In this document: piece by piece, positions 34,563 through 43,872 of the stretch
How the letters are laid out: every line of letters begins with the position of its first letter
How positions within the stretch are numbered: position 1 is the first letter of the stretch
NCBI GenBank assembly: GCA_028583415.1
Contig: CM053266.1
Span: 1,905,816 to 1,969,815, forward strand
Length of the DNA: 64,000 nucleotides
Source: Protea cynaroides
Lineage: Eukaryota > Streptophyta > Magnoliopsida > Proteales > Proteaceae
Direction: 5' to 3'
The notes under the pieces: model-generated
The model's database searches: none
Told to the model about the DNA's origin: nothing
What the model saw: only the letters and a program-made list of their open reading frames with translations
Program-made: the position numbers and the translations under genes

Positions 34563-37535
34563 TGAACGTACCTTGATCGTCGAAAAAGTTAGGGTACTCC
34601 TTCCTCATCGCACTCTCCTCCTCCCAAGTAATTTCTTCGACATCTTGGTTTTCCAATGCACTTTCACATAATGGATATCCTTGGTTTGAAGTTGATGTAC
34701 CTTTCGGCTTGAGAGCATCACAGGCACCACTTCAAATGTTAAGTCTTCAGTCAAGTCTGGGGGGTCTACTGTCAAGATGTGCGATGGATCCCTGACATAC
34801 TTCTTCAATAATGATACATGGAACACATCATGTACGCTTGACATAGATGGTGGTAGAGCCAATTGATATGCTACATTACCACGTCTGGTCAATATCTCGT
34901 ATGGTCCCACATACCTGGGGCATAGCTTTCCCTTCTTATCAAACCTTTTCAGACCTCGCATCGGTGATATCTTCAAGAATACTTTATCACCCACTGAAAA
35001 CTCCAGATCTCGACATCGATTATCCGCATAGTGCTTCTGTCAAACTTAAGCTGTCTTTACTCTCTCCTTGATTTGATCAATCACTCGACAGGTTTCTTCA
35101 ACGAACTCCGGTCCTACAATTCTTCTTTCTCCCGCCTCGTTCCATAACAGAGATGTTCGACACTTTTTCCCATAGAGTGCTTTATATGAAGCCATCTGAA
35201 TTGTAGCCGGATAGCTGTTGTTATAAGCAAACTCGATAAGCGATAGCTTCTCGTCCCAAGTTCCCTTGAAGTCTAATGCACAAGCTCAGAGCATGTCTTC
35301 TAAAATTTGAATAGTCCTTTCCGACTTCCCGTCTGTCTGAGGGTGGAAAGTTGTACTAAACTTCAACTTGGTTCCCATAGCTTTCTGTAATCCTCCCCAG
35401 AACTTTGATGTAAAATGAGGGTCTCTGTCAGATATTATGCTTTCTGGGACGCCATGAAGTCTGACTATATTATCTACATATAGCTTGGCCAGCTTCTCCA
35501 TGGTATACTGAGGTCTGACCGCAATGAATCGAGCTGTCTTGGTGAGTCGCTCGACTATAACCCAAACTACGTCTACTGACCTTGGTGTCAAAGGTAGGCC
35601 AATGCAGGCTCCGGTAGTGGTTGCAGCAAACCTACGGGTCTCTGCCTCTCTGCTTTAACTTATTGACAATTCAGACATTAGAACACGAAACGAGCTATAT
35701 CTGCTTTCATACCCCTCCACCAATACAATTTTCTTAAATCATGGTACATTTTGGTACTTCCTGGGTGTACTGAATATGGAGTGTAATGAGCTTCAGTCAT
35801 AACTTGATCTCTGATATTGCAGTCTTCACTCTCAGGTATACATAACTGTCCACAATACCTGAGTACCTTATCTGAATCCAAGATAAAGTTAGGATTGCTC
35901 GTACCCTTCTCTAAGTCTTCTTGCACAGTCTTGAGATGCGGATCCTGTAGGATTGCTACCTTGACTTCATCAACTAGATCTGGTGAGATCTTCAAAGCTG
36001 CGAACATCATGGTGAACTTATGAATTAAGCCTTGCTCGACTGGATCTTCTGCAGTCTCTATTATATACTCTTTCTTGCCTTCAATTGAACTTGATGCTGC
36101 GGCACATAATGCAGCATTTGTACTTGGTCCAACCTCAGGTTTTGATGCCCACTTCCTGCTTAAGGCATCAACCACCACATTTGCTTTACCCGGATGATAT
36201 TGGATGTCACAGTCATAATCTTTTAACAATTCCAGCCATCTCCTCTGTCTCATATTCAGATCCTTCTAAGTGAAAAGATAGGTTAAGCTCTTGTGATCAG
36301 ACTTAATTTGAAAATTTTCACCGTACAAGTAGTGTCTCCAAGTCTTGATTGCATGTATAACCGCTGCTAACTCCAAATCATGCGTAAGATAGTTCTTCTC
36401 ATGCTCTTTTAACTGTCTTGATGCGTAAGCAATCACCTGTTCTTCTTGCATCAATACACACCCGATACCCAACCCTGAAGCATTCGTATATAAGGTAAAC
36501 GATACGCTTGGTTCTGGGATGGTCAAGATAGGTGCACAGACTAGTCTTGACTTCAAAGTTTGAAAACACTTCTCACACTCATCTATCCATATGAATTTCT
36601 CCCCCTTCTTGGTTAGTCTGGTGAGTGGAACAGCGATCCTGGAGTAATCCTCCACGAATCTTCTATAATAACCAGCCAACCCAAGGAAACTACGAATCTC
36701 CGCAACAGATTTTGGTGCTTCCCATCCTACTATAGCAACTATCTTACTTGGATCAACCTTGATACCGTCTTCAGATACTACAATGCCCAAGAAAGCCACT
36801 TCCTTCAGCCAAAACTCACACTTCTTGAACTTAGCATAAAGCTTCTCCTTTCTCAGCCGTTGTAGGGCTGCTCTCAAGTGTATTGCAAGAGTCTCCCTGT
36901 CCTTTGAGTAGACCAATATGTCATCGATGAATACGGTGACTGAGGTGTCCAACATGTCATGAAACACTCGGTTCATCAGTTCCATGAACGATGTTGGTGC
37001 ATTAGTCAACCCGAACGACATAACTAGGAACTCATAATGCCCATACCTTGTCCTGAAAGTAGTCTTCGGAATATCTTCGGCCTTGATCTTCAGTTGGTGA
37101 TACCCCGATCGGAGATCAATCTTCGAGAAAACCTTTGCACCCTGTAACTGATCGAACAGGTCTCGATCCTAGGCAAAGGATACCGATTCTTGATTGTTAA
37201 TTTATTCAGCTCACGGTAATCGATACATAGCCATACACTTCCATCCTTCTTCTTTACAAATAATATAGGTGGTCCCCAAGGTGATATGCTAGGTTGTATG
37301 AAAACCTTATCTAACAATTCTTGTAATTGGGTCTTCAACTCCTTTAACTCTGTAGGGGCCATCCTGTACGGTGCTTTAGACACCGGCACCAAACCTGGCA
37401 TAAGGTCTATCACAAATTCTGTAGCCCTGTCTGATGGTAGACCTGGGAGATCCTCTGGAAATACATCTGGAAACTCTCGCACCACATCTAGATCTTCCAT
37501 CTTTGGTACCTTAGTAGTGATGTCGACTACAGACA
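34563..37535 (-). pseudogene. pol: B2 pol (RT to chromodomain), right-to-left, broken
   Basis: Right to left: end of protease region (VSVVDITTKVPKMEDLDVVR), RT with VFIDDILVYSKDRET (near 36925), RNase H, integrase zinc region ending near 35680, DDE core with AVRPQYTMEKLAKLYVDNIV and the ISDRDPHF catalytic Asp, then chromodomain-like DIHYVKVHW (about 34660). A deletion of roughly 36 nt at about 35600 removes the WDCITMDF segment with the first catalytic Asp of integrase. Several frameshifts and stops. B3 cuts it at 37540; the code continues at 49769. Confidence 0.88.
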
Positions 37536-37540
37536 CTAAA
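37536..37540. repeat. Target-site duplication of B3, left copy
   Basis: CTAAA, repeated exactly at 49764-49768. B2 code is continuous once B3 and one copy are removed. Confidence 0.9.
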
Positions 37541-37688
37541 TGTAAGACCCGCATTCTGAAAACCCGGTCTAACCTTGGTTTTGTATCGTGACAGGTCTTC
37601 CGATCATCACCGAGCCAGACGGGGCAAGCGGATAACAAACAGGTACGAAATCGGACCGAAGTCGACCAATTATACCTGATTTTAGGTA

Positions 37689-37730
37689 TACCGGTCGATG
37701 GTACCGGATGATGGTACCGGTCGACCGGTA
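37689..37730 (+). promoter_or_regulatory. CCGGTCG cluster upstream of the B3 TATA box
   Basis: ATACCGGTCGATGGTACCGG and then the perfect 16-bp palindrome TACCGGTCGACCGGTA (37715-37730). The same palindrome occurs at 47577-47592 in the other LTR and at 42120-42135 beside the antisense gene. Confidence 0.6.
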
Positions 37731-37846
37731 TGGCCTGCACAGCTATGTGCGGGAATTTGGAAATTAGTCTCTGCGGGTCCCGCATTCCTGATTTTGAATC
37801 CTAGATGTTTTCTAATCCTAGTAGGGTTACTAAACCCTATTTCTAG

Positions 37847-37856
37847 CCTATAAATA
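37847..37856 (+). promoter_or_regulatory. TATA box of the B3 5' LTR
   Basis: CCTATAAATA, about 120 bp downstream of the palindrome. In the 3' LTR the same place reads CCTAAAATA (near 47709), so the box is lost there. Confidence 0.7.
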
Positions 37857-39481
37857 CACCTTTAAATCCCTCAAATCCTTTCCATTGTCTCTCACAAACC
37901 CTAGAGAAGAGAAAGAGCTTGGAGAGGAGAAGGAGCTAGGAAGAAGAAGGAGGTGCCGCCATTATCGTTTGACGAAGCTCTCGCTACACCTGTCAACGGT
38001 AAGTGTTTGGATCCATCTTCTTACCCTATGTTAGTGGTGTGGGTGGATCAATACCATGCAAAGTAGGTATTGATCTAAAACCCTAAATTGGCCAATAAAC
38101 CCTAAGTTGCCGTCAAACCCTAGATTCGAGTTTCGAGATGATATTCATCGAAACGAGACTTGAATGAGTTGGGGATAGCTTTAACTCAAAGCCTAGACTT
38201 AGAATGGATAGAAGAAACCCTGAAAATCCATGGAGGATGATCAACGGCAGTCGAAGAACCCATGTATGGTCTTCCGGAGACATACCGGTCGACTATACCG
38301 GTTGCACATAGTGCGACCGGTATGTTGCGACCGCTACCTCTCGGGAGGTTGTTTGTGGGGGACCAGCTGACCATACCGGTCGCCAGTCTTTCCCACAGAG
38401 CTGCGACCGGTACATGCCACCGGTCAGCTCTGTGAGGGTAGTTTGTGATCTCTGTTGGTTTTCGACCAACATGAAACCTTAAATAATATATTCTAATGAA
38501 ACCCTAATATTATGTAGGACTTTGTGACTTATCGTTTTGATCTTGCGACGTGGAGCAAGTGATCGAACGAGCGTCAGGTAAGGGAATCTGACCTAAACCT
38601 AATAATTAATGGACAGTAAATCGTTGTTAATCATTGAATATCTATGATGTGATGTTTGTGCATATTCACATGCCATCCTTTACTTTCAGTTATTATTATT
38701 GTTCATGCATTCATAGGATGTGATTGTTAGGCATGTGATTGTTTTCGTTGGTGTGTGGAGTGGGGCATGGGCCTGGGATCGCTCTTCACACTGGCACCTT
38801 TTGTAGTATTCTATCTTAACATGCTTGGTACGGGTGGGGTATCAGGGGAAGATCGTGGTACGTTGGTCTCCGATATTGATGTTGTCCCGGCCATCGTTGT
38901 GTGGCACTGAGGATTCCGAGTCGATGCTGCCTTGTCCACGATGCTTTAGCTCTATCTCTATGCCGTAGGGAGTTATGTTGGGATAGGGTCTACCTGCGTA
39001 TTGTTTCTATCCTAGTGGGTTAGTTGCGGATAGGGTATCAGGGGGAGGTGAGGTTTTGGTGGTCTCCGACCCGGCCTGCACGCTCTAGCTCTATCTCTAT
39101 GCCGTAGACGGCTGTGCTGGGATAGAGCATACATTGTTGACATCTAGGATTGGTTAGTTGCGAGCCCAGTTTGCGAGCCCTGGCCAGTAGGGGTTTAGGT
39201 ACTGGTATGGGTAGAGTATCAGGGGAGGTGCGGGTATACCTTAGCTCTATCTCTATTCCATGATGGGTGCATGTGGGTTGGTGGTAGTGTGATTACTGTG
39301 CGACGCCACACACTCGTGTATAGAGATGCGGGGGCCACCAAACCTTTCTATAGCACATTGCAAACTTAAAACCAGACCACAGCATAAAATTGATTGTTAC
39401 TCATGCATAATCTTGTGAAACTGTCTGATTGTCTTACTGAGCTGTGTTGTGTGCTCACCCTTTGTATATACATTGTTTTTA

Positions 39482-39616
39482 GATGTTGATGCAGGATACA
39501 CTGTGGACGACTATGTGAACGCTCCAGCGTACGGTGGTGTAGCTGCTTTGGATGTACAAGCAGGGGAGGACGAGCATGATGCTTCATGCGAGTGCCCTTT
39601 CTGCATGTACCTTTGA
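39482..39616 (+). CDS. LTR-encoded 45-codon small ORF, B3 5' LTR
   Basis: DVDAGYTVDDYVNAPAYGG ... HDASCECPFCMYL-stop. It follows TTTTTAG, a plausible splice acceptor. The B and A versions share VDDAGYTV(E/D)DY(M/V)NA, YG, and CxCxxC at the end. Confidence 0.55.
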   Translation, partial: DVDAGYTVDDYVNAPAYGGVAALDVQAGEDEHDASCECPFCMYL

Positions 39617-39904
39617 TTTATTTTATTTATTTATTTTAGTTATTTTGATTGGATTAAAGGGATGTAAAGATTATTATTTTATGTGTTTGGATTTGAATAA
39701 TGGGATATTTATTTACATTATCAATAGATACTCAGTTCATTCTATTTAAAGTCTTCCGCTGTGTATTTATGTTCTGATTGTGGTTATGTGTAATTGGTTT
39801 GTATGGGTGGACACGGCCTATTCGGGATCCTGGTGTGAACCGTTGGTTCAATGACGGTTCACTCACACCGTTCTGGTTGGATCAGAATTTGGGGTGTGAC
39901 AACT

Positions 39905-39916
39905 TGGTATCAGAGC
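39905..39916 (+). other. Primer-binding site of B3
   Basis: TGGTATCAGAGC, complementary to the initiator tRNA-Met 3' end, three bases after the LTR. Confidence 0.92.
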
Positions 39917-40224
39917 TCTCGGGCTCTGTTCCAACAAATCATGTTGCACTTAACTGAGTCGATGAACTGAGTTAGGAAGTTTAAAAATCTTAATACAAAC
40001 ACACCCTAAGCATTGTTTAATACCTGAGACGGATTAAGAAAGAGAATAATGTACTATTCTAAATATGAAACTTAATTGTGCACATACACTAGTTAGGAAA
40101 AACCATGAAGTTTCATTAAATAGGAAAGTGTATCAAATGTAATAATGCTACAGGGTACAGTCCACAAACCGGAAAGTTACCCTGTTATATAAACCGTCAT
40201 ATGAAAAGAAAAGTAAATGGGAAA
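39917..40224. other. B3 leader / antisense gene 3' region
   Basis: AT-rich, no gene. Shares TTAATACAAACACAC with the leaders of A4 and A5. Confidence 0.6.
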
Positions 40225-41479
40225 TCATGGGGTAGGAGGCCTGGGAGGAATGGGGTCAGCTATGTCATAGTCCCGCTCGTATGCGACCCTAAGCCAATGC
40301 ACCTGGTCCTGAGTCACCCGTAGACCACGAGCCAGGCGTCCCAACTCCTGACCCATCGCTCGCTGAGACTCCAGGATGACCCTCTGGGTGTCCCTGATCT
40401 CAGTAAACATACTCAACACTGAGTCGGGAGGGGGCTGAGATGGCCCAGCTGTGGGAACAGATGGTGGTGGTACAGGTGGAGGCTGTGGGGCAGGCACTGG
40501 TGCTTCCCCAACTACATCATCATCATCATCATCCCCCATCTCTGCCGCATAGGCCGCATTGGCCGCGGCTGCTGCTGCTACTCTCCCAAGTGGACGAGGG
40601 CGAGCCTCCAATTCGTCATCACTAACGGGCAGATCAACCATCTGCATCCTATTTATCGCATCCCAGTCGATGTCGGAGGTCATGGAGTCCTCGACGGCTG
40701 CCTCTCCTCTGAAACTCACGCCCAGACGGCGAAGAAGGAAAGTGACGAGACGGCCATAGGGAAGGTTGCTGGCCCGATCGGCCACAGCCGCTCGATGCAT
40801 AGTCCGGATGATGAGGTATGGAAGTGAGATCCGCTCTCCGATGCAGACGCAATAGGTGACGCATCGGGTGAGCTGGGACAACTCATTGTAGTGACCGCTC
40901 CGTGGCACTATATCGCGGCTGGATGATGCGGCTGTAGACCCGGGGTATAGGTCTCAAGCTAGTTGCCTTCATAGGAGCCCCGGGGTTGAGTATCTGATGC
41001 GCTATCTCCCGGCGCAAATCTTCAGTCAAGTAACCTTTCGCCTTGGGGGCGCAGTACACCAAATCTCCATCATTGGGAACCCCAAGCAGATCAACCAACT
41101 GGTGGGTGTTGAAGGAGATATGTACACCCCGGACGTAACTGGTGATGCGTAGATCCCTACACTGGTTCGGGTCTTCGACATCCCCTTCGAGTTCCAGATT
41201 AGCATAAAAGTGCTTGACCAAATTAGGGCGTGTAGTCTCTGTGTAGGAGATAACCGGCAGCCAACCTAGACCGCCAAAAGCCGTCTCTACATTGAACCGG
41301 TGCAATTGTCCCACGTTGACCCGGCGCCCGGATACAATACTCTTATCATCAAACCAGGGAAACCGAGCCTGAGCTTCCAAGGAGCGAAACCATAGCTCAT
41401 CTAGCTGAGGGATTGGTGGAGAGGGAACCCGAGAACTAGAACCATGTGAGTGTTTCCCGAGGTTGCGTCTAGGAGCCAT
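40225..41479 (-). pseudogene. B3 antisense gene, one frameshift
   Basis: Starts MAPRRNLGKHSHGSSSRVPS at 41479 and is read away from gag. Domain: AFGGLGWLPVISYTETTRP, LVKHFYANLELEG, LRITSYVRGVHISFNTHQ, LVDLLGVPNDGDLVYCAP. The frame changes near 40890-40908, after which it continues HYNELSQLTRCVTYCVCIGE. An acidic, Pro-rich region (DDDDDVVGEAPVPAP) and a tail with GQELGRLARGLRVTQDQVHW end near PIPPRPPTP. Total about 418 codons. It is clearly homologous to the A1/A3 antisense genes yet strongly diverged outside the core, so it was present before families A and B separated. Confidence 0.78.
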
Positions 41480-41486
41480 TTATAAC

Positions 41487-41933
41487 CTGCAAAACAAAGG
41501 AAAATGAGATAGAAGTTAGAAATTTTCAAAATTTTGGCAGCATAACGACAGTAAATTGGGAAAAAGCCTCAAACTCACCCAAAAACATGGGGAGGAGGAC
41601 TTACGTAACCCCCACACTCTTCAATAAGCCAATCACAAGCAATTATAACAAGAAATTTCAAGAAATTTCAAGAATTAAGAAAAAATCAAGAAATTTCGAA
41701 AAATTTTGGAAAACCTAGGTCAAAACATGTAAAAATTTGATTTTTATGAAAACCGTTCGGTGAAACCCCAAATTGGTTGAGGGATATTGCTCTTGGGGGT
41801 CCCTAAACCCTTTCTAAGCCGAAGGAAAGGAGTTCCTACGGTTAAAACATCTCGAACAAAGAAAAACCTAAATTTCTACATAAAGACGATATGGAAAATT
41901 TCTAAAAATATGAGAGAGAGGGTAGGGACCTAC
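41487..41933 (-). other. Predicted 5'-UTR intron of the B3 antisense gene
   Basis: On the minus strand, donor CTCCAG|GTAGGT and acceptor TTTGTTTTGCAG, 447 bp, ending seven bases before the ATG. The position and near-identical length match A1 and A3. B2 keeps the same donor (CTCCAG|GTAAGC at 50490/50491). Confidence 0.62.
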
Positions 41934-42097
41934 CTGGAGACGATATGCTAGGTCTTGAATGGAAGGAATCGGCTTCAAATAGCACCGGTCGAACTGTAGC
42001 AACTCGGAACCCAGAGAAGAATCGCCACCGGAGAGAAAGAGAAAGGAAAAAGTGAGAAAAATCTCACTTTTTCGCGATTTTAAAGCCATTTTGGGCA

Positions 42098-42348
42098 TAC
42101 CGGTCGACGGTTATGCCTATACCGGTCGACCGGTATCAACCCAGGTGTGCGACCGCTATGTCTCGGCCAGAAAATTTTTCTGACCGGTCGACTATACCGG
42201 TCGCAACACTGTATACAGAGTGGCGACTGGTATCCCCTAGTCATGCGACCAGTATGTCTCGGCCAGAATTTTAATTCTGACCGGTCGACTATACCGGCCG
42301 CAGCATATTTCCACAGGTGTGCGACCGGTATGTTGCGACCGGTACGCC
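42098..42348 (+). promoter_or_regulatory. CCGGTCG block between the B3 antisense gene and gag
   Basis: About a dozen ACCGGT / GGTCG elements on both strands, including the palindrome TACCGGTCGACCGGTA (42120-42135) and repeated GACCGGTCGACTATACCGG phrases (about 42181 and 42280). It sits between divergent starts, just as the AGGGTCG block does in family A. Regulatory role inferred. Confidence 0.6.
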
Positions 42349-42510
42349 CCAAAGAGCCAGAAAAATTTAATTAAAAATTTCCAAAATTGTGCAAATCGAA
42401 ATGTTACTTCTCGACTATATTTTTTACCTGCAGTATTCAAGACTAACACTACTATTATTGATGTTCTCACGTGTTATGTCTTCTTCTCAGATCCAAATAA
42501 ATAGTCTGAG

Positions 42511-43843
42511 ATGGCAGGTGGAAACGGTCGAAGGGGTCGAAAGCATCATCAGGCCAGAAAGCGCCTAGAAGAAGAGCAAGTTGAGCAGACTAGGTTAGAG
42601 AAACCAGCCCTGAAGTGGAGGAGGAACAGGTCCCGGAAGTACCGACTGAATTACCGGACCACCTCACAGAATTCCGAGACCATAGTTACAAACTTGGTCT
42701 ATCGGATGCAAGCTCAACGTAAGGAATTTCTCTGAGCGAGGTACTAAAGATGCTTAGGTCAGCAGGTTCTGTTCCCGCTGGTAATACGCCCGAGTCAGGA
42801 GGAGTTAACACCACCCAACGGGTGCAGAGTAGCCCAAGGCCAAGGGCCCAAGCACAGAATGTACCACCGCCGCATCGGTTTCGTGCGCCTTCGCGCTATC
42901 CAGGGCGTATCCGTATCCACCACCATGGTACGGAGCGGATACACGGGGACAACGACGATCTTAGCAGGTCCGTGGATAGGTTCTTGAAGTTGAAACCGTC
43001 ATCATTCACCGGCAGGACAGGGGAAACCATTGTGGCCAGCACGGTGGGTTTCGAAATGGAAAAGAACTTCCGATTGATGACGTGTACCGAGGGAGGAGAA
43101 GGTTCTATTTGCCACCCACATGCTGAGAGAGGACGCGAATGCTTGGTGGAATTCCACACGGGCATATTTGGAGAACCAATACGCACTAGTGGACTGGGAA
43201 GTATTTAAAGCGGCTTTCTTCGACAAATATTTCCCAAAGAGCTTCGGAGATCAAATGGAGAGAGAGTTTCTCAACCCGCAAAGAAGCTCGGGCCGATCGT
43301 AGATGCATATCGCCAGAGGTACGAAGAGTTGTTCTTCTTCGCACTAGTCAAGATGCGGGGAAGAGGAGACAAAGATACGTAGGTTCACCATGGGACTACG
43401 TGGAAGCATCCGAGAGCATCTTTTGGGTCCGGATAAGAAGACCTACAATGAGGCAAGGCAGGTTGCGAGGGTGATAGAGTCCGGTCGGAGGGACAGCTTC
43501 TTCGCTCAAAACAGGGGAGTGAAGAGACCCGCCGGAGAGAGCTCGGGTGGTAGTAATACTAGACCATTCCGCCCATACAGGGGGCGACCGCCACAACCAC
43601 CGCGAGAAACAACCTGGCACCACCTGTGCCACAATTAGCCGACCCAACCCGAATATTAAGTGTTATAACCCGCCAAGAATCGGGACATGTTGCAAGGAAC
43701 TGCACGCTACCTAAGAAGCAAGCTCCCCAAAGAAACCGTAGTTTATGCAGATACCACCGAAGAGGCAGCCGCATCACCCGATGTGGTAACCGGTACGACT
43801 TTGTCCCTTACTATTTGGTTTATTCTTTCGGTTGCATGAGCAT
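42511..43843 (+). pseudogene. gag: B3 gag, broken
   Basis: Starts MAGGNGRRGRKHHQARKRLE. Capsid core pieces: SVDRFLKLKPSSFTGRTGE, EDANAWWNSTRAYLENQYAL and FKAAFFDKYFPKSFGDQMER, then MGLRGSIREHLLGPDKKTYN and SFFAQNRGVKRPAGESSGG. The zinc knuckle near 43660-43710 is damaged (SGHVARNC remains). At least four frame changes. The end ASPDVV + about 18 codons + TGA resembles the A3 gag end. Confidence 0.85.
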
Positions 43844-43872
43844 ATAGAACTAAGGGGCAATATATTCCGAGA
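43792..43872 (+). other. gag-pol junction spacer, B3 (81 nt)
   Basis: As in A1 and A3, the gag frame ends in a stop shortly after the conserved DVVTG. The protease frame opens directly after a TAA, without ATG. Confidence 0.5.

Larger units (their letters stand above)
37541..39901 (+). repeat. 5' LTR of B3
   Basis: TGTAAGACCCG ... GGGGTGTGACA. TATA box CCTATAAATA at 37847-37856. CCGGTCG clusters lie at 37689-37730 and 38283-38430. GTATCAGGGG + TAGCTCTATCTCTA modules repeat three times (TAGCTC at 38947, 39086, 39242). The small ORF is at 39482-39616. Confidence 0.95.
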
